Positions 1 to 6,423 of a stretch of DNA of 25,003 nucleotides are shown piece by piece; position 1 is the stretch's first letter, and each line of letters begins with the position of its first letter. Made by a program: the position numbers and the translations under genes. The notes below the pieces were generated by a model. The model was not told where the DNA came from and searched no databases. It was given only the letters and a program-made list of their open reading frames with translations. Source of the DNA: an uncultured bacterium (GTDB lineage: Bacteria > Cyanobacteriota > Vampirovibrionia > Gastranaerophilales > Gastranaerophilaceae); assembly GCA_902464375.1 (NCBI GenBank), contig CABQIM010000016.1, positions 1 to 25,003 on the forward strand, given 5' to 3'.

Positions 1-588
1 ATGAAGATGACTTCTAAAACAACTTCTCACAAAACTGATGTTGGCGGTGTAAGAGTTAACATTCAATCTGCTGAACAATTAAGAGCAGAATACCAAGACT
101 TGATTGCTAAGTTAACAGAAAAAGGACTTCTTGAAGGTTTGGAAGGTGTTATCATCCAAGAAATGGTTAAAGGTAACAGAGAAATGGTTTGCGGTATCGC
201 AACAGACCCTCAATACGGTCCAATGATGATGTTCGGTTTAGGCGGTGTATTCATCGAAGTTATGAAAGACGTAACATTCAGAATCGCTCCTCTAACAGAT
301 GTTGATGCTAAAGAAATGATTAAATCAGTTAAAGCATACAAATTGCTAGAAGGTGCTAGAGGTACTAAACCTGCTCAAATGGAACAAATCGAAGAAACAT
401 TATTGAGATTATCTCAATTAGTTCACGATTTCAAATTCATCGATGAATTAGACATCAACCCATTGTTGATTTCTGAAAAAACTGGTGAAGGTATTGCAGT
501 AGACGGACGTATCAAAGTTAGAATGGAAGAAGCTCAACAAGCTTTGAACTATTCTTGCAAAGATGGCGTTTGCGCTTGCAGCCTATAA
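1..588 (+). CDS. ADP-forming acyl-CoA synthetase (acetate-CoA ligase type), C-terminal ATP-grasp part, 5'-truncated by window
   Basis: This is the last 195 residues of an NDP-forming acyl-CoA synthetase, which interconverts acyl-CoA + ADP + Pi and the free acid + CoA + ATP in the cytosol. The segment HKTDVGGVRVNI is the conserved entry to the ATP-grasp domain of this family (compare H-K-[ST]-D-V-G-G-V). GVIIQEMVKGNREM, the glycine-rich MMMFGLGGVFIEVMKDV and the ATP-grasp metal/nucleotide region around FIDELDINPLLI follow in the normal order. Family members are about 700 residues, so most of the gene lies upstream. The ATG at base 1 is an internal methionine, since real starts do not lie just before the HK-DVGG motif. 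The last ten residues, CKDGVCACSL, form a cysteine-rich tail not usual for the family. An intrinsic terminator follows directly. Confidence in the family is high; the substrate cannot be told. Confidence 0.9.
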   Translation: MKMTSKTTSHKTDVGGVRVNIQSAEQLRAEYQDLIAKLTEKGLLEGLEGVIIQEMVKGNREMVCGIATDPQYGPMMMFGLGGVFIEVMKDVTFRIAPLTDVDAKEMIKSVKAYKLLEGARGTKPAQMEQIEETLLRLSQLVHDFKFIDELDINPLLISEKTGEGIAVDGRIKVRMEEAQQALNYSCKDGVCACSL

Positions 589-610
589 TCCGTTAGGATA
601 AAACAAAATT

Positions 611-645
611 AAGAAGGGGAAACATAAGTTTTCCCTTCTTTTTTA
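611..645 (+). terminator. Intrinsic terminator after the acyl-CoA synthetase gene
   Basis: A 12-base arm (611-622) and its near-perfect complement (629-640) enclose a 6-base loop and run into a T-rich tract of eight T's and one C ending at 644. The only imperfection is one G-T pair. This is a canonical Rho-independent terminator 23 bases after the stop codon. Confidence 0.9.
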
Positions 646-648
646 TTA

Positions 649-677
649 TTGAAAAAGAGCAGAACATTTGCTAAAAT
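649..677 (+). promoter_or_regulatory. Sigma-70-type promoter of the 151-residue membrane protein gene
   Basis: TTGAAA at 649-654 and TAAAAT at 672-677 are separated by exactly 17 bases. Transcription would start near 684, giving a roughly 24-base leader that contains the AGGAG ribosome binding site at 696-700. The promoter begins immediately after the preceding terminator. Confidence 0.6.
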
Positions 678-707
678 TATCTTAGAATATTTATCAGGAG
701 TTTCTGT

Positions 708-1163
708 ATGAAAAATAAAAAGACAGTTTTAACAGTTCTATTTGCTGCAATTTTAGCATTTATTGCAGTGTTTTTTATATTCAGATTTGAGCATAAAAAA
801 ACAGAACAAGTAGCTCCTGAGCAAAAAATAGAAGAGCAAAACGAGATTCCAGACACAACAGCAGTTAAAAACGAAGATAATAAGCAAATTATCGAACAAA
901 ACGTTAAGGAATCCATAAAAGTTCAAGAAAACAAAACAAATGTAAAACAAGCAATCAAGCCAACAACAAAAAAAGGAACAGTAAAAGTTCCAGTTTTGAA
1001 ACCAACAGAAGAAAAAGGAACAATACAAGGCGAAGCGACTAAAACAGAAGAAGATGTCATTAAGTCTGATGAATTAGAAAAAGAAGTTGTTGTGCCTGTA
1101 AAGTATGTTACCAGAAACACTTACAGATACGTTTATACACCGGCTAAGTTTAAGAAGAAGTAG
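708..1163 (+). CDS. Small single-pass membrane protein with a Lys/Glu-rich extension, unknown function
   Basis: The 151-residue product starts MKNKK and has one hydrophobic helix (about residues 6-26, TVLTVLFAAILAFIAVFFIF). It then continues as a low-complexity Lys/Glu/Thr/Pro-rich stretch (about 30-125) and ends in a basic, tyrosine-rich tail (YVTRNTYRYVYTPAKFKKK). The arrangement, a short cytoplasmic N-terminus, one anchor and a charged extended periplasmic region, resembles TonB-like or cell-wall-spanning linkers, but I see no TonB, LysM or other named domain. The start is supported by AGGAG seven bases upstream. It is a single-gene transcript with its own promoter and a hairpin element with T6 just downstream. 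The antisense reading frames over it are shadows. I do not recognise the family. Confidence 0.75.
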   Translation: MKNKKTVLTVLFAAILAFIAVFFIFRFEHKKTEQVAPEQKIEEQNEIPDTTAVKNEDNKQIIEQNVKESIKVQENKTNVKQAIKPTTKKGTVKVPVLKPTEEKGTIQGEATKTEEDVIKSDELEKEVVVPVKYVTRNTYRYVYTPAKFKKK

Positions 1164-1192
1164 ATATTTACGAATGTGAGTATTTAAAATGT

Positions 1193-1267
1193 CGTAGGTC
1201 AGCTTTACCAAGCTGACAAAAACATAAAAAACATTTTGTCGGATTAGTAAATCCGACCTACTTTTTT
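1193..1267 (+). repeat. Two-hairpin inverted-repeat element, probable terminator
   Basis: Outer arms GTAGGTC (1193-1199) and GACCTAC (1254-1260) are exact complements. Inside lie two perfect hairpins: GTCAGCTT-TACC-AAGCTGAC (1198-1217) and GTCGGATT-AGTA-AATCCGAC (1237-1256), separated by an A/T-rich spacer. TTTTTT follows at 1262-1267, so it would terminate transcription of the upstream gene. The nested three-stem design looks like a small non-autonomous repeat element rather than a simple terminator. Only one copy lies in the window. Confidence 0.7.
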
Positions 1268-1300
1268 GATATTAATCCAAAGAGTAAATGACAACCGTTT

Positions 1301-1342
1301 TAAAACTATGTGATGTGCCAACTTATAGAAGCACATCACATA
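1301..1342 (-). terminator. Terminator of the 1545-residue protein gene
   Basis: A perfect 12-base inverted repeat (TATGTGATGTGC at 1307-1318, complement at 1331-1342) with a 12-base loop lies 11 bases beyond the stop codon of the minus-strand gene. Reading on the minus strand it is followed by GTTTTAAAAC, a weak T-tract. The strong stem makes termination likely. Confidence 0.65.
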
Positions 1343-1352
1343 TTTAATCTAA

Positions 1353-4300
1353 TTAATCTTCAAGCTTTTTCCAGTAAGCTTCATTAATTTCATCTATATT
1401 TGCATTTACTTTTTCTTGATATTTTTCGACTCGTTCCTGATTGTTCTTTCTTTTTGCTTTCAATAGTCTTCTTAGGTTCTTTCTGCCTTTAAAACGTCCG
1501 ACGTCACGTAGTGTTTGTAGTGCATCTGCAATATCTTCATCAGTTTTAGCTTCTAACACCTGCTTTGTAATAGTTAATTTTTTTGTTGCAGGTAAATCCG
1601 GTTCTTCTTGACTATTTTCTTGAACATCATTGTCATTCTTCTTTTCGCCATCAACTTGACCAACAGTGTCTTTTTCTGTTTTTTCAACGTTCTTAGAATC
1701 GTTAGCTTTGTCAGACTGTGCAGGTGCCGGTTGTTCCGGAGCTACACTACTGTCACCCTTTGCACTACTATCTGGTGTATTTGCTTTTGGAGTAGATGTA
1801 TCTTTGACTTTACCACTATTGTCTTGTGCAGATGGCGTTGTTGGAGTAGTTGGTGCGGATGGAGCCGGTGCATTTCCATCATCTTTATGTTCAGCAGGTG
1901 GAGCCTGTGGCTCTGATGCAGGCGTTTCTGGTTCAGGTTCAGATGCTGGTGCATCTTCTGAATCTTTGATATTATTTGAAGCATCATCCGGATTTGTTTC
2001 ATCAGCATCATCAGCATCACCAGCATCTTCCGGATTAGCAACTTCTTCTTGATCACCGCTTTCTTGAACAGGTGGTTCTTCTGCAACTTCATTTTCTGAA
2101 TCGACTTCACTGCTTTCTTCTTCAATATAATCATCTTGAATAGGAGGTTCTGCGTAAGCATATTGCTGATTTGGATCTAATGCTGAATTTAATACATTGT
2201 CTAATGGTTTAACAATATTTTCGTCTACAGATTTTACTGCATTCAAACCACCTAATGTTGGAGTTTTCATATCTTTAACATTGTCGAATAAATTATTTGA
2301 ATAACCTGTTTTAGAAGTTTTTGGCTCGTTTTTTGGAGCCTCTTTTTGTGCAGATTTTGATTCAGCAACTTCTAACTCAGCTTTTCGTTTATTCAATTTT
2401 TTGAGTAGTTTAAGTTTATCAGCATTTGACAATTTGTTAAATTCAGGATTGTTAGACAATTTTGCTTGAACTTTTGATAAGTCATCAGCCTTTGCAATCA
2501 TATCTTCGAATTTTGCAAAACTGTTTTCTGAATTCATTGTTTTTGGTTCAGGTTCAACTTCCGGCTTAACTTCTGCTTCCGGTTGAGCTTCAGTTTTCGG
2601 TTTTTCTGTTTTTGGAGTTTCAACAGGTTTTCCTGCAACAGGTTTTGCTGTTTCTACCTTAGGTGCTTCTACAAAATCGCCATATTTAGCCTTAAATTCA
2701 TTCATGGAAATAGTAGAAGTTTGTGGTTTATGGTCAACCCATTCTGTCAATTCAATTTTTCCATCTTCAAGGTATTTAATACCAATTTGGTTTTCACCAT
2801 ATACCATATCTAATTTTCCATCTTTTGAATAATAGTATTTTGTTGCACCATCACGATTCGATACCCAAACTTCTTCAACAACACCTTTTCTTGATGTAAT
2901 ATAGCGTTCAGTACCGTCATTTTTACGTATTATATCTGTAATAGCTACATCATTGCCAATTGTTTCTGTACGTCTGACTTGATTTCCTTGTGCATCATAT
3001 TCATAAGTAGTTATTTTTTTCTCACCTTTTGCAAGATAAAATCCTGTTTGGGTTTCTTTTATCCTTTGACCATTTTCATTGTATTCCCAAACTTGTTTAC
3101 CATTATCTGTAGCGTATTCAATACGATTACCTTTCTGATCAAATTTTTCTGTGTATTTGCTAAATACTGTACCATCAGTGTTATAGTCTGTAACATCTTG
3201 TTTGTATTTTAAACCATTTGCATCATATGTGGTTCTTGTTTCAGACATACCTGTTTCCCAACCACCTTCACCATCTGCTTTAAGCCATTTATTTGTTGAA
3301 TAAATTTCACGACCATTCGCATCTTTTATTACTTCTGTAGGAAAACCATCACCATAATCAAAAACTTCTTTTGTGTAAACAGTTTCGCCTTTTGAGTTTT
3401 TATAAACACTGGTTGTTATTTTTTCACCTATAAACTCAACAGTAGTTTTTGTTTCGGTTAAATTTTTAAAATCCGGCTCAACATACTTAGGTTCTGTTTT
3501 AATCTTGCCCTTTGCTTTTGATGTAACTGCATCTTTAACTTTATTAAAACCATTTTTCACTTTAGTAATAGTTCTACCAACAAAAGAATTTTGTCTGTTC
3601 AATTTTTTAATAGCAGCATTAACCAAATCTTTTTGCTTCAAAATTACTTCACGAGCTGTTTTTGTGATAGTTTTATCGCCAGCCATTTTATCAAGTTTTG
3701 CATTGATAGCTTCTAATTCAGCCTTGTTTTTAGCTTTTTTGATTAAGCCTTCAACACTTGCTTTAACATTAGCTTCCACTACATCTGCCTGCAATGTCTT
3801 GCCGGTTTCTGTTTTCAAAGTTGGATTTGCACTGCTAACTTCTTGTTCAAATTCTGCAGAAACTTTTGGTTCAGCTGCATGTTGAGCATTTTGTTCTACA
3901 TTTTGAGCTGGTTCGTTTGTTTTTGACTTTCTTTTAAATAGACTTTTTGCTTTAGCTTTTGCACCATCGATAGCAGGTTTAACTCTATTATCATAGAAAG
4001 AACCACCATTTTCAGCCTTTTGAGCTTTCTTTTCAAGTTTTGCTTTACGTTTATCAAACGCAGCTTTTCCTTCTTCTGTTAAAGCTTCTCTATCCATTTG
4101 TTTTAGTTCATCAAGAGATGCTTTTTTGATTTCTTTCTTTTCAAATTCAGTTTTCTTCATATCAAAAACTTTTTGCTTTTTAGCAGGCAAAGCTTCTCTA
4201 TCGACTTTTTTAATATCTTCTAAAGTTTTTGCTTTATCTAATCCAAGTTCTGCTTTTTGGCGTTTTCCTGCATCCAAAACTCCAGGATATTGCGCATCAT

Positions 4301-5990
4301 TTTTTTCGAAGAATTTTGTCGCAACTTCTGCTTTTTGCGCCTTAGTCAAATCTTTGTCATTCTTAATTGCATCAAGTAATTGCGCAACTTGATTTTTATC
4401 TGTTGTTTTTTCAATTAATGATTCGTATTGTTGAACCTTATTTTCTTTTGGCATATCAGCCAAGTTTTGTTCAAATTTTGCATTCGCTTCTTGTTGAGAC
4501 TTAACTTGTTCCGGAGTTAGAGCCGGTGTACCTTGTGGGTTTTCTTTAAAACTATTTTTCCATTCTTTAATATCACCTTTAATTTTAGCTCTGCCTTTTT
4601 TGGTAACTAATTTTGCTCCACCTTTTACTGTACCAGTAACAAGTCTTACCGGTTCCATTACAGCTTCTTTAGCAAGTTTTAATGGTGCTTTAGCAACATC
4701 TGCAACTTTTGTTTTTAATGAATTGTTTTTGTGATAGTCACCTACTCCTTTTTTTAATGCTTTCCAGCCAACAGTTTCGCTAAAACCGCTTCTTGTATTT
4801 GAAATTCTATCACGCAAACTAACTTTGCCTTTTGCCATAAGTGTTGCGTTGTTTTTGGTTTCTATGGCTTTAGCAGTATTTCTGGCAGTTGCACGTGTTT
4901 TTGGTGCATTCTTAACTGAACCTTTTGCCATCATTAATGACATACCAACCTGTGCACCGCCGGCACCTTTTTTCTTCCAGTTTTCCATTCTTTCGTTATT
5001 GGATAATAACTCATTTTTGTTTTCTTCATCGGCATTATCCATCTGTTTATAACCTTCGTAACCAAAGTATCCGGCAATGCTAAGTTGAGTTCCAACACCT
5101 GCTATAGTACCAATCGTAGCTGCAGCACCTGCGCCAATACCAACAGCTGCAGCACCTGCAGCAGCAACTGGCGCTGCTAATACACAGACTGTTGCTATTG
5201 CGCCACCAACAAGTACAGTAGTACAAGTTCTTGATAAGCTAAATTTTCTATTAGTTTTAGGTGAACCATCTTTATTTTTTTCAGTAATCGGTTGTCCATT
5301 TCGATCCAATAAAATTCTACCATTTTTATCTTTTTGATAAACCGGAACTTCTTCCGTAAACATGTCTGCAAACATGTTGCCAATACCTTTTGCAGCATTT
5401 TTAGCTTTTGCTTTCCAGTCGTATTTGGCAATATTTCCATCACCATCAATATATGTATCTGTTATTGATGTAAATGTATATTGTGATATTTCATTACCAT
5501 ATGAGTCATAGTATTTTTTGCCTTGCTTAGTATTTATATAGTATCCGGTACCTTTTGAACCTTTTACAGGTTTTGCTCCATTAGGCAAGCCTTTCTTCTG
5601 ATTTTTAGTAACATATTTTTTGCCATTATAAACACAATTTGCACCTTTTAAAAATTGTTCTTTTGTAATTCTTTGTTGGTCTTTATAGTAAAGCGTATTA
5701 TAATCCTTATCTACCATTGTGAAATAGCTAGGATTGCCTTCAACATAGTATTTTGTTTTCGGTTTGAATCCTTTTTTCTTGTTATAATTTGCAGCTGCTT
5801 GGGCTTTCTTTTTAGCTTCAACAGATTTTTTCGCAGCAGTATCAAAAATTGACTTACCATTTTGTTTGATTTCACGATAGCCCTTAGGTCCTTTTTGGTA
5901 ATACTTGCCATTTTCTGCCTTAATAATGTTATTAGTGGCATCGGCTGCGGTAAAATTTATAACCTTACCATTAACATTGATTTTTCCCAT
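1353..5990 (-). CDS. Giant multidomain protein with helical modules and YD/RHS-like repeats, unknown function
   Basis: The product has 1545 residues and I do not recognise a named family. Regions: N-terminal half (1-250) with aromatic/glycine turn units such as YDSYGNE and KDKNGRI; a long Gly/Ala hydrophobic stretch (about 255-315) able to span a membrane; a Lys/Ala-rich alpha-helical region (about 320-840) with degenerate three-helix modules; about eleven Y-[DN]-x-x-G units (about 850-1100, e.g. YDANGL, YNENGQ, YDAQGN) like RHS/YD repeats; another helical module (about 1150-1205); a Pro/Glu/Asp-rich linker (about 1275-1465); and a final basic helical module. There is no N-terminal signal peptide. 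The start has AAGGAG nine bases upstream and lies 41 bases from a sigma-28-type promoter. A surface, envelope or cytoskeletal role is only an inference. No toxin domain or RHS core motif is seen at the C-terminus. Confidence 0.85.
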   Translation of the reverse strand: MGKINVNGKVINFTAADATNNIIKAENGKYYQKGPKGYREIKQNGKSIFDTAAKKSVEAKKKAQAAANYNKKKGFKPKTKYYVEGNPSYFTMVDKDYNTLYYKDQQRITKEQFLKGANCVYNGKKYVTKNQKKGLPNGAKPVKGSKGTGYYINTKQGKKYYDSYGNEISQYTFTSITDTYIDGDGNIAKYDWKAKAKNAAKGIGNMFADMFTEEVPVYQKDKNGRILLDRNGQPITEKNKDGSPKTNRKFSLSRTCTTVLVGGAIATVCVLAAPVAAAGAAAVGIGAGAAATIGTIAGVGTQLSIAGYFGYEGYKQMDNADEENKNELLSNNERMENWKKKGAGGAQVGMSLMMAKGSVKNAPKTRATARNTAKAIETKNNATLMAKGKVSLRDRISNTRSGFSETVGWKALKKGVGDYHKNNSLKTKVADVAKAPLKLAKEAVMEPVRLVTGTVKGGAKLVTKKGRAKIKGDIKEWKNSFKENPQGTPALTPEQVKSQQEANAKFEQNLADMPKENKVQQYESLIEKTTDKNQVAQLLDAIKNDKDLTKAQKAEVATKFFEKNDAQYPGVLDAGKRQKAELGLDKAKTLEDIKKVDREALPAKKQKVFDMKKTEFEKKEIKKASLDELKQMDREALTEEGKAAFDKRKAKLEKKAQKAENGGSFYDNRVKPAIDGAKAKAKSLFKRKSKTNEPAQNVEQNAQHAAEPKVSAEFEQEVSSANPTLKTETGKTLQADVVEANVKASVEGLIKKAKNKAELEAINAKLDKMAGDKTITKTAREVILKQKDLVNAAIKKLNRQNSFVGRTITKVKNGFNKVKDAVTSKAKGKIKTEPKYVEPDFKNLTETKTTVEFIGEKITTSVYKNSKGETVYTKEVFDYGDGFPTEVIKDANGREIYSTNKWLKADGEGGWETGMSETRTTYDANGLKYKQDVTDYNTDGTVFSKYTEKFDQKGNRIEYATDNGKQVWEYNENGQRIKETQTGFYLAKGEKKITTYEYDAQGNQVRRTETIGNDVAITDIIRKNDGTERYITSRKGVVEEVWVSNRDGATKYYYSKDGKLDMVYGENQIGIKYLEDGKIELTEWVDHKPQTSTISMNEFKAKYGDFVEAPKVETAKPVAGKPVETPKTEKPKTEAQPEAEVKPEVEPEPKTMNSENSFAKFEDMIAKADDLSKVQAKLSNNPEFNKLSNADKLKLLKKLNKRKAELEVAESKSAQKEAPKNEPKTSKTGYSNNLFDNVKDMKTPTLGGLNAVKSVDENIVKPLDNVLNSALDPNQQYAYAEPPIQDDYIEEESSEVDSENEVAEEPPVQESGDQEEVANPEDAGDADDADETNPDDASNNIKDSEDAPASEPEPETPASEPQAPPAEHKDDGNAPAPSAPTTPTTPSAQDNSGKVKDTSTPKANTPDSSAKGDSSVAPEQPAPAQSDKANDSKNVEKTEKDTVGQVDGEKKNDNDVQENSQEEPDLPATKKLTITKQVLEAKTDEDIADALQTLRDVGRFKGRKNLRRLLKAKRKNNQERVEKYQEKVNANIDEINEAYWKKLED

Positions 5991-6030
5991 TTTCCAGAAC
6001 TCCTTAAATTTTTACATCTTATTACTGTAG

Positions 6031-6058
6031 TTATCGGCACTTTGAGTGGAAAACTTTA
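6031..6058 (-). promoter_or_regulatory. Sigma-28 (FliA/SigD)-type promoter for the 1545-residue protein gene
   Basis: On the minus strand, TAAAGTTT (6058-6051) and GCCGATAA (6038-6031) match all 16 positions of the FliA consensus elements. The spacer is 12 bases instead of the usual 11. The predicted start near 6024 gives a leader of about 34 bases containing the AAGGAG site. I see no equally good sigma-70 promoter between it and the gene. Confidence 0.6.
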
Positions 6059-6069
6059 ATCAAATTTCA

Positions 6070-6110
6070 CTTCCTCTAGAGGAAGTCTTAGGTATGCAAT
6101 ACCTAAGACT
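6070..6110. repeat. Adjacent palindromes between divergent genes
   Basis: CTTCCTCTAGAGGAAG (6070-6085) is a perfect 16-base palindrome. It overlaps a second inverted repeat, AGTCTTAGGTAT-GCA-ATACCTAAGACT (6084-6110), a 12-base perfect stem with a 3-base loop. They sit just upstream of the sigma-28-type promoter, so they could be an operator pair or transcription-blocking hairpins separating the divergent units. No T-tract makes either an obvious terminator. Confidence 0.55.
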
Positions 6111-6157
6111 TGCATTTCTATTGGTTTTCAATCAATTGTAACAATTTTTCAGAACCC

Positions 6158-6187
6158 TTAACAAAAGAAATTATATTAAAATATATA
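6158..6187 (+). promoter_or_regulatory. Candidate sigma-70 promoter for the MlaA-hydrolase gene
   Basis: TTAACA (6158-6163) and TATATA (6182-6187) are spaced by 18 bases in a very AT-rich stretch. Initiation near 6194 would produce a leader of about 230 bases. In DNA this AT-rich such boxes arise by chance, so confidence is limited. Confidence 0.35.
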
Positions 6188-6223
6188 AACTTTTAATTTA
6201 ATCATTTTACACTCTCTTATCAG

Positions 6224-6420
6224 GTGATATAAATTTTTTGCCAAGAAAATAGAATAAGTAAGGTAGAAAACTCCCCCTCAAAGTCTTGAAAATACAAGTG
6301 TCGGTTATTCCCTCTCCTAGCAGGAGATTTTTCGCTTCACTTACCGGTTGTAGGTGAAACTACAAACTAGTAAGTGTGGTGCAAAGGGTGAGGTAGAGTC
6401 TATATCACAAAGAGGAGATA
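6224..6420 (+). promoter_or_regulatory. Structured 5' leader RNA, candidate riboregulator of the MlaA-hydrolase gene
   Basis: The leader contains GTGATATA (6224-6231) and its exact complement TATATCAC (6401-6408), which closes the element directly before the ribosome binding site (GAGGAG, 6412-6417). Inside are a hairpin TCTCCT-AGC-AGGAGA (6313-6327) followed by T5, and a two-part hairpin with CACTTAC (6338-6344) paired to GTAAGTG (6370-6376) enclosing TTGTAG-GTGAAA-CTACAA (6348-6365). The TCTCCT arm is also complementary to AGGAGA in the ribosome binding site (6413-6418), so two exclusive folds are possible. I could not match it to the cobalamin, lysine, Mg2+, c-di-GMP, ydaO, THF or T-box consensus sequences I know. 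Confidence 0.5.
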
Positions 6421-6423
6421 ATT

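Noticed and set aside
1..3. ATG at base 1 as the true start of the acyl-CoA synthetase gene
   Set aside because: The protein begins in the middle of the conserved ATP-grasp entry block; the family is about 700 residues, so the gene is cut by the window.
1666..2052. 128-residue plus-strand reading frame opposite the giant gene
   Set aside because: It is the antisense of the Pro/Glu/Asp-rich linker; no ribosome binding site and a composition expected from a mirror frame.
1353..5990. Polymorphic RHS toxin interpretation of the giant protein
   Set aside because: YD-like units are few, there is no RHS core cleavage motif, no toxin domain at the C-terminus and no adjacent immunity gene.
6224..6420. 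Known riboswitch (cobalamin) suggested by GGTGAAAC
   Set aside because: The B12 box and the flanking conserved GGGAA...CCCGC segments are missing; kept only as an unknown structured leader.
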